Positions 34,291-45,420 of a DNA stretch of 64,000 bases are shown here, one piece after another. Under the pieces are notes generated by a model, which made no database searches, had not been told where the DNA came from, and saw only the letters and a list, made by a program, of their open reading frames with translations. This stretch comes from Terfezia claveryi. Its lineage: Eukaryota; Ascomycota; Pezizomycetes; Pezizales; Pezizaceae. The position numbers and the translations under genes are program-made. The first letter of the stretch is position 1; every line of letters begins with the position of its first letter. The stretch spans positions 62,001 through 126,000 of the forward strand of contig WHUX01000044.1 in NCBI GenBank assembly GCA_015179025.1, read 5' to 3'.

Positions 34291-36030
34291 TCAGCCTAAA
34301 ACACTCCCATATATATAGTGAAGGGATACCCACTTGGTGGAGCAACTTGCGCATGAATGCCCTTCAATTCCTACAAGCTCATCAAAGCCGATGTCTGGTT
34401 GTACGTATCGGTCCCACCGAGAATTAATGTCTTCTAAGGATTGACTAAATTCCCCTAATTCTTGGGTACGAAGGGATGGCTCGAACACCGGCGTCCCTGG
34501 CAAACGGATACTTTGCGCAAACTGAAAGGTATCGAGGGGATCCCACATCTCTTTGACCTCCTGTAACCTTTCATAATGTACCCCATAGTATGCATACGGG
34601 TATTCTCCTTCCTTGAAGGTCCGGTCGGTGAAATTGATGAATGCTGCTTTGCCCTCAAGGGAATGCGGCATAAGCTTTTCCTTGCACCGCTCGAAAAATT
34701 CCTTCATCTGCTTTCCCAACACCCTGTCGGTCCATTGCACCATTATATGGCCGAAATAAACTCCCGTACGCCAGGCGAATGCAGTTTCGTCAGTTCCCAC
34801 ATCGTTTGCTTTTCCGCCACCGTGGATCAACTTGAGCTCCAAGATACTCTTCGAGCCCAAGAAGTCGTCCCGGAAGCGTCTAATCAACTCCTCCATAACC
34901 TCAGCGATCTTATCTATTGTGACTATGTCATTGGTAAAGATAAAGGAACTGTTGAGGTTGTAGGTTTTATTGAGTGGACAAAAACGCAACATGTCGTCTC
35001 TAAACTGATTCGGGAGCGTTTCTTGAAGGAACAGTGAATATTTTTCTTCTATGGCTGCCCTGGAGAGTTGTGTTGTTAGCTCGGATGCCGGTAAGTGATA
35101 GGTGAGGTCTCTTTCGTATTCAATTTTATTGCCATTGTAATAAATTGGAAGATTAATGGTAAGCGGGCTCTGGACACTTGTATCACAATCCCAGATGCTA
35201 TCGATAGTGAGGGCATCTGGCAATTGGACCGTATGCAAGGGTTTGATTGAGTCAATGAGCCGCCTAACTGCAGCATTGCCGTCGCTCGCTGCACGCAACA
35301 CCAACTGACCGCTTGTAACCCTCCCTTCATTATCGAACAACTTCTGGACCTTCATTTTCATCTCAACTAACACCCCATAATTACCACCCCCGCACCCCCG
35401 GATTGCCCAGAACAAGGCTTTCTTTTTCGTATCAGTGTCATTTTCTGTCACTGTGTGCACTTCCACGATACCTTCTTCATTTACCGTGACTAGAGTAGCC
35501 TCCTTTAACTGGTCGATGCCCATTCCATAGCTTCTTGTAAAGACGCAAAGGCCTCCACCCATAGTGAAACCAGCAACACCGACATCGGGACATCTCCCAC
35601 CCATGATCGTGTAATTATTGATTTGATTGTCGACTAATAATCTGTACGCATTGCCCCAGAGGGCACCAGGCTGTAGAGTTACAGTTTCCTGGCTGATATC
35701 GAGTTCTACTTTCCTCATTCTGGACATATCCAGTAAAATTCCATCGAGACTGTTGGAGAACCCTCCGAATGAATGGCCTCCGCCCTTCATGGTGAGTTTT
35801 TTGCCTAATTTGTTGGCAAGTTCGACTACTGCGGTAACATGGGAAATGTGTGTAGGAGTAGCTACGAAGAGTGGTGTCTCGTATCTGTATTCAAGATTTC
35901 CAGTGGCGACTGAGCGTTCGTATTCCGGTGAACCGGGAAAATGCAACTGTAGACCCTTTAGGTTGCGCTTTGTGAAGACACTGGCGGTCATGATGGGTAC
36001 GGTAAATGGAGTTTTGTGAAATATTTTCAC
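34291..36030 (-). CDS. FAD-linked oxidase with berberine-bridge domain
   Basis: 579 codons, apparently a single exon. The N-terminal FAD-binding domain has GGGHSFGG with H86, and GRCPDVGVAGFTMGGG with C147. These are the two residues that tether FAD in bicovalent (8-alpha-histidyl, 6-S-cysteinyl) members of the family. The C-terminal berberine-bridge (BBE) element reads YPYAYYGVHYERLQEVKEMW ... DPLDTFQF. Such enzymes oxidise carbohydrates, alkaloids or secondary-metabolite intermediates; the substrate here is unknown. No clear signal peptide precedes the domain, and M14 is an alternative start. The last 25 residues after VGIEGHSCASC are not typical and may be read-through of an unrecognised 3' intron. 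It stands alone: no biosynthetic partners adjoin it. Confidence 0.85.
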   Translation of the reverse strand: MKIFHKTPFTVPIMTASVFTKRNLKGLQLHFPGSPEYERSVATGNLEYRYETPLFVATPTHISHVTAVVELANKLGKKLTMKGGGHSFGGFSNSLDGILLDMSRMRKVELDISQETVTLQPGALWGNAYRLLVDNQINNYTIMGGRCPDVGVAGFTMGGGLCVFTRSYGMGIDQLKEATLVTVNEEGIVEVHTVTENDTDTKKKALFWAIRGCGGGNYGVLVEMKMKVQKLFDNEGRVTSGQLVLRAASDGNAAVRRLIDSIKPLHTVQLPDALTIDSIWDCDTSVQSPLTINLPIYYNGNKIEYERDLTYHLPASELTTQLSRAAIEEKYSLFLQETLPNQFRDDMLRFCPLNKTYNLNSSFIFTNDIVTIDKIAEVMEELIRRFRDDFLGSKSILELKLIHGGGKANDVGTDETAFAWRTGVYFGHIMVQWTDRVLGKQMKEFFERCKEKLMPHSLEGKAAFINFTDRTFKEGEYPYAYYGVHYERLQEVKEMWDPLDTFQFAQSIRLPGTPVFEPSLRTQELGEFSQSLEDINSRWDRYVQPDIGFDELVGIEGHSCASCSTKWVSLHYIYGSVLG

Positions 36031-37631
36031 CCTTGGTATGTGTATGCTCCTGTAAAGCGGTCTTGAACATAGGACGATATATGTATATCTATATATCGAT
36101 GATGATTGGGACCTATATGACTTACACTACGATAGAGAAGGATCGACCTGATTGCCTGACCATGCCCTAATACTTCTAGTAGCAGGGGAAATTGGTGACG
36201 GTCTCATGCCGAACGTGCATGCAGAATATCATACCGTAGAGACTCAGGTTATTCGGTAGCGTAATTTCAATGTGAACTGCATATGCGGATTTAAGGGTTT
36301 TATGAGACATGTGATCATTGTAATGTGAACGTTGAAGCTGGAAATGTAGGAACTGTACTCCGTAGTTATATATCCATAATGCCATCAAGGAAGCCTCTAC
36401 AAGCGCTGTCGGTGAATACCTATAGCAGTTACTGGAGGCGGTCTTCCTTCCACCGGTCCAAGAATCGACAACTCGATATGGGCCTAATCCAAACCCATTA
36501 GCACAGAGAGTCTTCCACTGCCGTCCCAGTTCAGCAAGAAGTATAGCAAGACTAAATTGAAGTGTTGATGTTTATGATCCATTAACAGATCATGTGTAAT
36601 ATCACTGAAGAATACTGCCTTCAGATCAAATTGAGGCAGCTACTGTAGTTAACTTACATGTGAGAAAATCTCAGCCTTGTCTGGTCAGTTGGAAGTCCGG
36701 CGAATCATGACAACTCAACTGCATGGTCTCAATTTTGCAAAGGCAAAGAAGCTATGATTCAGAAGACGCCATTCTAGGATTTTGGAGCTACTCTTCCTGT
36801 GGATTGAAGACGAGAACATGAGTTACCTCAGACTAAAAGCTTTGCAGCAAAGGATTTCAAAGTTGGTACGAGTACTAGTAGGTAGCGATACGACGACTCT
36901 CATGCCTGCAGATTCAAAACTCTACATAGTTCGCGCTCAAATTGATATGTTTCATGTCAGCCATGGCTTATTTTCTACGAGTCCCACGCATATGTATGGT
37001 GATAGCGCTACGGAATAACTGGTATGCCAAATATTTCGTGACTGATCGGTGAAATAGGTAGGGAGCTTATAAAGTGACAGGAAGTTTCGAAGAAAGGAAG
37101 TACCGTACCTTTCTCCCAATGTCTAATCCTTTTGTGCTGAGGGTTCGATCTCCTATTCCTTGATGTATATAATACGGTTTCTTAGAATTTGATGTGAACA
37201 GCTATGCACTAAAATTGGACGCTATGTGGTAATGATTCAGCTACCTACTCCAATACCATACTCTGTATCTACCACAACAATAAAGTGCTATCTTAAATAA
37301 TTCTATGTATGCATATGTCTGTATGTGTAGTACTTACATGCAGATATATTCTCTCTATATCTCTCATCCTGTCTTGCCAAAAAGCAATTATTGCTCCTCG
37401 TGATCAAGTTAATTTACTAGGGTAACCCTGCAGCGCCGGTATAGGGGTTACTCCATTAACGTCGAAGGTTATTCTTTAAAAATGCCCAATGAACTTGAGG
37501 TTAGGAGAGCTGCTGCAGTATCCTCCGTAAGAGGGGTAAAAGATGGGGACCGAGGAATTGAATGGCATTAGTCTAGGGCCAAGTCTATCCTCATGAGCCC
37601 TTTCTGTGGAAGAGTTCTTTTGTGTATAGCT
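36031..37631. other. Gene-free stretch
   Basis: No supported gene. Short frames (36176-36388 minus, 36782-37018 plus) show no motifs. Confidence 0.45.
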
Positions 37632-37660
37632 ATCAATTGCCAACCAGACTAATCAATTGC
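37632..37660 (-). repeat. TAGTCTGG micro-element copy B with 9-bp direct repeats
   Basis: ATCAATTGC at 37632-37640 and 37652-37660 flank the 11-nt CAACCAGACTA, which reads TAGTCTGGTTG on the minus strand. It is the shortest unit of the family. Confidence 0.75.
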
Positions 37661-37964
37661 TGCACTCTTAAAGGCTGGGACAATAAATATATCTCTCATT
37701 ATACTGTGTTTACTGTAGTGGCAGGTGGAATTGAGGGAGCTGTTCTACTTGGTTAGCGTTGCTTGGCACCATGTGTCTACGTCGTTCTAGTCAGGTTGCA
37801 CGACTTCGTTCCCACTACATATGAGCGGGGAAAAACTTTTAGTAGCGAAGCTTCATTGCAGAAATTGTGCATTTAGGCAGAATAGTATTACATAGTTCCT
37901 TGTGTAAATCGGTATAACAACCGTCATTAGTTCGACCAGGGGTCTTCCTTCTGAGTTTTTGCGG

Positions 37965-37997
37965 TACTGCAACCCCACCCAGACGATACTGCAACCC
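37965..37997 (-). repeat. Diverged micro-element copy F with direct repeats
   Basis: TACTGCAACCC occurs at 37965-37975 and 37987-37997. Between them, CACCCAGACGA matches the family end CAACCAGACTA at 9 of 11 positions. With a 9-bp duplication (TACTGCAAC) the unit is 13 nt. Confidence 0.5.
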
Positions 37998-38003
37998 GAC
38001 TGC

Positions 38004-38036
38004 TAACTAATGTAGTCTGGTTGGCACCTGCTAATG
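38004..38036 (+). repeat. TAGTCTGG micro-element copy G with decayed direct repeats
   Basis: TAGTCTGGTTGGCAC at 38013-38027 is flanked by TAACTAATG and CTGCTAATG, which agree at the last six positions. It lies 15 nt from copy F. Confidence 0.5.
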
Positions 38037-38548
38037 CACCTAGCCTCGTACCCAGGTTAATATTTTTGTGGTTCGTGACCTCGTAACGCCCCCCATATAC
38101 AACAGTAGTACTAATATAGAGGCTACTGTACAAAAAGACCGATGTCGTCCAGACAATAATGTCATTATATGGAGACTAATCCTATTAAAGAAATTTAGGA
38201 AGATCAAGTCAAAAGGCTCGTGACACGTAATGTGCCACAGGATTGAACTAATATTCATGTGATTTTCTTGGATAATATATTATAGTTCCAGTCTCCATTT
38301 TGGATCCTTCCAGGATAAATCAGCAAATATTCATGCACTTTATATATATGCAATCCAATACCTCCTAGCCTTTCACTAAGTCGTGAGCAAGTAATATAGA
38401 CCAATGAAGGTCGAAACAGCGCAAAACAATCATGACATAGAACAATATCAAAAGCAATAATAAATCAAAACACGCCCGAATTAGCAACAGCTGTATTACC
38501 TTCCTTTAACCTTCCCAATACCTCTGCCGAAACACCTTCATCATAAAG
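38037..38548. other. 3' flank of the CFEM gene
   Basis: AT-rich; no gene seen. It probably contains the 3' UTR of the minus-strand CFEM gene. Confidence 0.35.
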
Positions 38549-41248
38549 TTACATCAACATCACCACCAATATACCACCAATCACTCCAGCCAAAGTGACT
38601 GGCCCCTTGTTGCTGCTTGAAGCACCAACATATTGCACCGGCATGGTTGGGAGGGACTCATTGAATCCTGATGGAGATTTGGTTAAGAGTGTAGTTGGGA
38701 CATAAACACTGCCAGGTGTAGTCTCTGGGACTGGGTACTCCGTTGGTCCAGGTTGGTAGATGGTAGAAACCTGTGGCGGGTAAACCATCTCAACATCGGT
38801 CTTGGTAACTACAAGCTCCACGTTGGGAACAGTGATAGTCCGTTCTTTGACAACAGTCGTCTCCGTCACAACCTTTCCGGCGTCAGGCCCTTCAGTGATT
38901 GTCACTGGATCACACTCCTCGGTCTTGGTGACAGTGGCGATAATGGTGATGCCTGGTGGGGCTGGGACGTATGGGGTAGGAGTGATGGTAATTGTCTCAG
39001 TGACATCGTTAGTGACAATGACAGTCTGGGTAGGAGCAGGTTCCTGAGTCACTGGCATCTCAGTGCGGGGTTGAACCGGTGGTGGGAGAGTGATGGTATC
39101 GGGAATGCAAGTAACGACCGTTGGGTTCTTGGAGATGTAATCACCGCAGAGTCCTAAAAGATAGCTGAGACCAGTGGCAATCTCCGAGTCTGATTGACCC
39201 CAAGCTTGGATACAGCCCGCGACCTCCTCGATGAACCCGGGTTGAGGGCAAAAACATGCCGCATCGGCGGTGTCTGTGCAAGAGGTCTTGAAGATCCAAG
39301 TTTTGAGGCACTTGGGGACAAGGTCAGGGCAGCTGGATGGTGGTGGCGGGGCTGGAATATAGGTGGTGACGACTGGCGGGCGTGTAGAAGTCGTGATAGC
39401 TGGAGCATCGGTGGTTGCTTGGCACTCTGGCTTACCCTGAACACCGCACGATGGAATGTCGGTTTGTTCGGGAGAGAAGGGAGTGGTGGTAGGAGCACAC
39501 CCCTCGGCGTTAGGATATTGCTGGCAATCCAGAGCTGGGGATGAGGTGGTTGGTTCTCCAAGGATAGTTGTGGCGGTACCAGTGGTAGTTGTCTCAGTCG
39601 TAGAGGGACGGCACTCAGGCTTGCCCTCAACACCGCACTCTGCACCAGGGGTGGTTGTTGGGCCTTCAGTGGTAGTTGGTGTACACTCTGGCTTACCGTA
39701 AACACCACAGACTGGACCGGGAGCGGTGGTTTGTCCCGCAACAGTAGTGGATGCCGAACATTCTGGCTTGCCAGCAACGCCACAGTCAACACCAGGGGTG
39801 GTGGTTGGCCCGTCGGTAGTGCAATCTGGCTTGCCATCCACCCCGCAGTCTGGGCCAGGAGTGGTAGTGGTTGGAGAATCTGTGGTTGGAGTATCCGTCG
39901 TGCTTGGAGCATCCGTGGTTGTTGGATAATCTGTAGTCGATGCACCACATTCTGGCTTTCCGTCGACACCACAGTCAACAACGGTGGTGGTTGGCGTTTC
40001 GGTAGTACATTCTGGCTTTCCATCAACTCCGCAGTCTGGACCGGGAGTAGTGGTGGCTGGGGAATCTGTGGTTGGAGTATCCGTCGTGCTTGGAGCATCC
40101 GTGGTTGTTGGATAATCTGTAGTTGATGCACCACATTCTGGCTTTCCTTCGACACCACAGTCAACACCGGTGGTGGTTGGCATATCTGTAGTACATTCTG
40201 CCTTTCCGTCAACTCCGCAGTCTGGACCGGGAGTAGTGATGGCTGGGGAATCTGTGGTTGAAGTATCCGTCGTGCTTGGAGCATCCGTGGTTGTTGGATA
40301 ATCTGTAGTCGATGCACTACATTCTGGCTTTCCGTCGACACCACAGTCAACACCGGTGGTGGTTGGCAATTCGGTGGTACATTCTGGCTTTCCATCAACT
40401 CCGCAGTCTGGACCGAGAGTAGTGGTGGTTGGAGAATCTGTGATTGGAGTATCCGTCGTGCTTGGAGCATCCGTGGTTGTTGGATAATCTGTGGTCGATG
40501 TACCACATTCTGGCTTGCCCGGAACACCACAGTCGGCAGTTGGGGTAGGAGTAGGAGTGTCAGTAGTACAGTCCGGCTTGCCTGATACGCCACAGGTTGC
40601 GCAGTCTGGCTTGCCGGGGACACCGCAGTCGGGAGTTGGAGTGGGTGGTGCAATAGTGGTAGTCGGCACTGGCACACTAGTTGTCGTATTCCCACAGACA
40701 AACTTAATCTTGTGGACGAACAAATTGCACTTCTTCACTCCAGAGGTCGCTGGGATCTTAATCCTGACAGACTTTGCCCCACCGCACTGGTCGTTTGGAA
40801 TGGTTTCTCCGTCCTTGTAGCACTTGGCGAACTTCTTGCAAACGCTATTATCCGGCATTATATAGTGGATCTCAAGGTCAACCTTGTCGACATCAGTAGA
40901 CACATCAATTTCTCCAACGGAGAATTCCTTGCTGGGGCAAGAAATGGTGTTAGTGAACTCATCCTTGGAAAGACCGCAACTGATGCGTTTGTTTCCGAAT
41001 TGGGTACCCTTTGACCTGCTCTTCTTGCCAGGAGTGCTGCCACAGGTCCACCCCTCGAACTTATAACCGTTGTAGTCAGTCACAGGGACATCATCACCAA
41101 GGTCGTTCCAGTCGAAGCCAACTTTCTCGACATCCGTACATTGGTTGGCAATATTTTTGGGGCATGGGAAGGGGGGTTGCTGACGCCATCCTGTTGCAGA
41201 AACGGAGGCGGTGAGGAAGGCTGCCGTGAAGGCAGCAGAGAGCTTCAT
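38549..41248 (-). CDS. GPI-anchored CFEM protein with mucin-like repeats
   Basis: 899 residues from the ATG at 41246-41248. I preferred it to the upstream in-frame ATG because MKLSAAFTAAFLTASVSA is a clear signal peptide. Residues about 20-190 form a Cys-rich N-terminal domain (six or more Cys; FVCGNTT at its end) that I cannot name. Residues about 200-600 are Thr/Ser/Pro-rich and punctuated by more than a dozen DCGVxGKPxC units. A CFEM domain with eight cysteines follows (about 639-713: SCPDLVPKC, SCTDTADAACFC, GCIQAW, LLGLC, VVTC). The C-terminus is hydrophobic after SSNKG (GPVTLAGVIGGILVVMLM), as for GPI attachment. CFEM proteins act at the wall or plasma membrane, some in haem or iron binding or in host interaction. 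The repeat array is expected to be heavily O-glycosylated. Confidence 0.85.
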   Translation of the reverse strand: MKLSAAFTAAFLTASVSATGWRQQPPFPCPKNIANQCTDVEKVGFDWNDLGDDVPVTDYNGYKFEGWTCGSTPGKKSRSKGTQFGNKRISCGLSKDEFTNTISCPSKEFSVGEIDVSTDVDKVDLEIHYIMPDNSVCKKFAKCYKDGETIPNDQCGGAKSVRIKIPATSGVKKCNLFVHKIKFVCGNTTTSVPVPTTTIAPPTPTPDCGVPGKPDCATCGVSGKPDCTTDTPTPTPTADCGVPGKPECGTSTTDYPTTTDAPSTTDTPITDSPTTTTLGPDCGVDGKPECTTELPTTTGVDCGVDGKPECSASTTDYPTTTDAPSTTDTSTTDSPAITTPGPDCGVDGKAECTTDMPTTTGVDCGVEGKPECGASTTDYPTTTDAPSTTDTPTTDSPATTTPGPDCGVDGKPECTTETPTTTVVDCGVDGKPECGASTTDYPTTTDAPSTTDTPTTDSPTTTTPGPDCGVDGKPDCTTDGPTTTPGVDCGVAGKPECSASTTVAGQTTAPGPVCGVYGKPECTPTTTEGPTTTPGAECGVEGKPECRPSTTETTTTGTATTILGEPTTSSPALDCQQYPNAEGCAPTTTPFSPEQTDIPSCGVQGKPECQATTDAPAITTSTRPPVVTTYIPAPPPPSSCPDLVPKCLKTWIFKTSCTDTADAACFCPQPGFIEEVAGCIQAWGQSDSEIATGLSYLLGLCGDYISKNPTVVTCIPDTITLPPPVQPRTEMPVTQEPAPTQTVIVTNDVTETITITPTPYVPAPPGITIIATVTKTEECDPVTITEGPDAGKVVTETTVVKERTITVPNVELVVTKTDVEMVYPPQVSTIYQPGPTEYPVPETTPGSVYVPTTLLTKSPSGFNESLPTMPVQYVGASSSNKGPVTLAGVIGGILVVMLM
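39900..40540 (-). repeat. In-frame coding minisatellite, 186-bp unit
   Basis: The marker GTTGGATAAT begins at 39921, 40107, 40293 and 40479, exactly 186 bp (62 codons) apart. Each unit carries two CGVxGKPxC motifs and a DYPTTTDAPSTTDT segment. The four units are nearly identical, which suggests recent unequal exchange or gene conversion. Confidence 0.85.
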
Positions 41249-43857
41249 CGAGGAATGAGCGGGTATTTGAATATCAATCAATCACAGAATGAATGGAGGG
41301 AGCTGTATGCTATACTAGGAAGCTGTGATGCTATTCAAGCAAAGAAGAGATACTGAACGACAGCCTAGCTTATCGTCAGAAAAAGAGGGTCGAAAGCGAA
41401 GGCAAAAATCAAAAAGCCCGTAAGGAAAACAGGGAAGTAGACGAGCGATAGTGAGGTGGGATAGTGAGAGTTGTAGATGCAAATATGCTGGATATATAAA
41501 TTCTGGAAATACACCCCGGTCACCAACCGAAACTTCGAAATTGAAAAGAAAAACGAGGAAAGTGAAGAAGAGGGAAAAAGGAAAGAAAAGAGACACAAGA
41601 ATACTCTTCAGGAGTAGAGCTGTGTACGAATGGGAGGGAGTATTCCCATGGCAATTGGATGCCTATTTGTACTCCTTGACGTTTCGAATTCTCTCTCTTT
41701 GTTGCACTGCATCTCCACCGCATCTCCACAAACATTTATGGAGCTAGGGTACTCCTCCAATGAGTTCGCTGAATTGTCGTACCTGCATCCGACAGCTGCA
41801 GTTGCTCGAGTTGATCAGATGTTAGAGTTAGCTACTAATGGGCGCGCCTGCAATTGCCACACCAATCGAGGACGTTGAACTCCCTTTTGTTGGGCAGGCC
41901 GATATCATACGCGGTTTGTTTGGCACAGCGTTCTAATTCTGGGTTAAGCCACTTAAAGCTAGTAACTCATTTTCCTTATTGGGAACCCTAACGCCAAGAA
42001 GAGCCCCCTGGAGCTGGTGGAGATCTGCAGGAGTTTCTTTAAGACGTTTCAGGGCGTTTTTTCAGCCAGCTACTTCGTACAACCAACACAACTAGATATG
42101 TAGTAACATCGTTTATGCCTAATAATATGGAAATCGCTGGGCTCAAGTTAGTGCTTGCTGGTTGGCAGCAGGTATTTTTGGCGTACTCATAAGAACGGAC
42201 ATCCGGCATAACTAGCTGCACTACAGAACAGCTTGAAAGTGAATCATGATGGAACGTTCAACAACCCTCTGCGAGGGGTAGTGCAACCAGACTACACTCA
42301 GGGTTCCAACACCTTTACGGAATTCGTTCCAGTAGCCGAACCTACAGCAAAGAAGTCGGGATCGGCTAATTGACACCTCCTAGTCTGGTTGACAGCTAGT
42401 TCAAGTTAAGCTTAAGCTAGGCTCAGTTTTAGTTAACCTCAGACTAGGCAGGTATCTGCATCCTCGTCTGCAATCGTAAGACGTATCGTGAGACCCAACT
42501 TTGAACCGCCCGTGGCAGTATTTACAACATGATAAAACATTCATGATAACTCCATGTGTGAGACATAGGAATTCATACGAAACAGAATCTTACTGTAGCA
42601 AACTGAGCGGATTTCTAATGGGTAAGAATTGAAACCACCATGAGCGGAGTGGTGCCCGCGAACCTAAGTAACTATGACCAGTAAGAGATCTAGAAAGGGT
42701 GATGCAAAATCGGTACACGGAGCTCGGAAAGGCAAATGGGGATTTAGCCTCCAGTCGCCCAACGAGATCACTTGTAGGCAGCATTGCCTCAGTGAAAACT
42801 ATAGACAGGGAGTAGTCTGGTAATAAGCAGTTCTAGGGGCTGTAGTCAGCTTTGTGACTTCACCTCCACATTACGCAAAGATAGTTAGTGTTATGGATAC
42901 TAGGACTTACGGGACAATGCTATGCAAGAACAATGGATAAGTGGATGAACGGATTTTACTAGAGGTATCAAATAGTTGCACATGGAATGTTTCATACAAT
43001 AAGTAATTTTATGATGAATTGTCTCTTCTTCAAATTTTCCCAATATAGTATTGAACTAGTTTAGGTATGGTCATTACTTTTTATCTGCGTTTTTGATAAA
43101 GTTCTCATTACATGCATGCGAATATAACGTTGTATATGGGTATTATGGACTTGAAGCATTGTGGATGGTCATGATAGTCCTCAGATAGACTTGTATTTGT
43201 ATGATAGACACTAGTCTTAATTATCCCAATCACTACTTTGCGTAGTAGTGTTTATTTATACACCTCCTCTAACAAGCTGGCCATTTCATAGTTCTTCGAG
43301 GGTATTATTACATACACGGGAATACATGAGCAAATGTTAGAACTCCTACAACGGAAATACAGACTCGAATACTAGCTACCTTGGCCTTTCCCCAAAGAGA
43401 CAACACAAGGGCCGAGCAATTTTACCACTCGGCCAGGCGGTTTATAGCTTTTGGTTTCCTGTCAAGCGACTCTTCTGGCTTTCATATAAAGTAAGTAAAT
43501 TTATTGCTAGGGATAAAAGCATACTAGCATCCTTGTCTCTTGGAGGATTCGGATGCCACGCATCTCGTCTAATATTAATCCGCATACAGCACACTAGTAG
43601 TAGATCAAGGTTTACCCGAAGTCCTTCCCAGCACTTCAGCTGCTGTAAGGTCTAGAGTGTACATATATAGGACCCTCTATGACCTAGGCGGGCCCAGAGC
43701 TTCCTATGCTTCAAGTTTGTAGGTGAAGCATAAAATTGTACTTGTTTCATATGCACGCACGTAAAAAGGTTCACAAAATTCAAATATACAATTCCGGGCA
43801 TGTATCTCGACTAAAAACATTGGCTCTGGACTATCTGTTGTGTCCAACTTTCGCTAA
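41249..43857. other. Gene-free stretch upstream of the CFEM gene
   Basis: It includes the CFEM promoter side (purine-rich 41340-41600). Two micro-element-like copies lie at 42266-42294 and 42381-42391. No gene is supported. Confidence 0.5.
42266..42294 (-). repeat. TAGTCTGG micro-element copy without a visible duplication
   Basis: A 29-nt unit, on the minus strand TAGTCTGGTTGCACTACCCC followed by TCGCAGAGG. This is essentially the family unit with minor changes. The flanks share no 9-mer. A bare TAGTCTGGTTG is nearby at 42381-42391. Confidence 0.55.
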
Positions 43858-44136
43858 CTATCCCGAATCAGGACAAATGAGGATTTCTAACCCAATGTCG
43901 GTTTGTCCTGCCAGAGACCCAATCTGAACCCCCGCTGGCTCTATGGACTCCCCTATATGCAACATCGGCGTCACCGTCAATTTCCTTACTACCCCCCATC
44001 CCATCCTCGTGACATTCACTGGAGTGAAGCTGACGACTTGTCCTACGATCGGAGGCCCTACCCTAAACCTATGGCCTGGAAGGAATGTACCGTGGAGGTC
44101 CTCTCCAGTAATGTTTACGGAAATAGTGGTCTGCAT
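43858..44136 (-). CDS. Weak hypothetical ORF or gene remnant
   Basis: 92 codons with reasonable protein-like composition (ITGEDLHGTFLPGHRFRVGP, then IVGQVVSFTPVNVTRMGWGV). I recognise no family. It may be a remnant, since no neighbouring exon was found. Confidence 0.25.
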   Translation of the reverse strand: MQTTISVNITGEDLHGTFLPGHRFRVGPPIVGQVVSFTPVNVTRMGWGVVRKLTVTPMLHIGESIEPAGVQIGSLAGQTDIGLEILICPDSG

Positions 44137-45189
44137 GAAGCCTGAGCTGCTGAAGAAGTCTTTAGGGTGCGCGATAAGCAGGAAGGGGGAAATTTTGAAA
44201 GCTGTGCGACAGGAGTTGCCACAGGTTAAGTGGTGGAAATCGATGGAAAATTCAGTATTTGGGATAGAACTGTCTATCTTTATTGGTAGCTATGTGATTA
44301 AGTATTTGAAAGATTAGCATGCGGTTTATAAAGTCACCCAGGGAGGGGATAATATAGAGCTCATACTGAGGCCTCCGGGATATAAACCCTATTTCCCAGA
44401 ACCAAATCACACCCTTCCTCTTTTCTCACTAGCAAGGTACATTCTTCTGGAGCTTCCTCGTCGTGTTTTCCTAACGGACACGGAACCTCGGAGATGAAAG
44501 CTCGTAGAGCCTTCGACATCAAGAGTACTACCGGTGAGAAAGCCAATGCAAGACTCGATGCCATGGGTTTGTTTGGCGCATCAGGAGGTGAGTTGGGGCT
44601 CGAATAGAAATTCGGAAGAGCTAGAGATTGGAATAAATAGAAAAAAAAAAAAGACAGGTTCCCAAAATCAAAAAGAGAACAAGGGAGTTGAACAACAATT
44701 GATGCCGGTGGATCATCATGGTGAAATATGGCTATGAGTGCCGATGCCTTTTTCTGAAATACAATTCTGGGAGGATTTGTGGTCTTTCGGTCAATATATC
44801 TACCTCTTTGGGAGTGTAAATTGCCAAGAGAATGCTAAGAGAATGGAGTTGAATTCAGCCTTGAAAAAATCGGCGAAAAGCCACGGGGGCTTACTGAATA
44901 GAAGCCTCAATTGGAAATTACGTGCCGGGATAGGAATTCGAAGGGAAGTATTTTGATATGACTAGTGGATGGTGTGACAGCGCGATACTGTTACGGACTC
45001 GGCTTGTATCACCATTCCCCGGCTGGTTTGAAAACGTCCACAAAAACTGCGGAGATTCTGGAAGATCCAAGAACTATACATAGATCTATAGGAAACGCCC
45101 TTGTAGGGCTAGCTACCTGCTGTGGAGCCGTGGGAAGTATTAAGGCCAAGCCCGTTTGCGGATAATTCACGAGAACCAAACTATTCAGG
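44137..45189. other. Gene-free stretch
   Basis: Short overlapping frames in both directions and an A tract at 44640-44652. Nothing supported. Confidence 0.35.
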
Positions 45190-45420
45190 TTGCATCAAGA
45201 AATAGCAGGACTGCAGTACTGGCTAGAGCCATTAGATGCCGGTTTAGTACCTTTCCGGACTCGAGTGTGTGGGGCCTTGATTATAGCCTTAGATCAATTT
45301 TCATCTATGCATCGTGATCCTACAATTACCTTTATACGAGATGCTATTTCCATATGCCTTGGGTGGGGCTCCGGCGCTGCGTTTGGGCTCGCTTCGATTT
45401 TTTGCGCCGGGGTGCAATAG
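45190..45420 (+). CDS. Weak hypothetical ORF
   Basis: 76 codons including LQYWLEPLDAGLVPFRTRVC and a hydrophobic C-terminus (LGWGSGAAFGLASIFCAG). Not recognised; it could be a remnant exon. Listed only because its composition is less random than that of its surroundings. Confidence 0.2.
   Translation: MHQEIAGLQYWLEPLDAGLVPFRTRVCGALIIALDQFSSMHRDPTITFIRDAISICLGWGSGAAFGLASIFCAGVQ

Noticed and set aside
38753..40126. Long plus-strand and alternative minus-strand frames over the CFEM gene
   Set aside because: They are shadows created by the repetitive codons of the mucin-like region.
43420..43450. GGCCGAG...CTCGGCC hairpin resembling a tRNA D-arm
   Set aside because: No T arm or acceptor stem can be placed around it.
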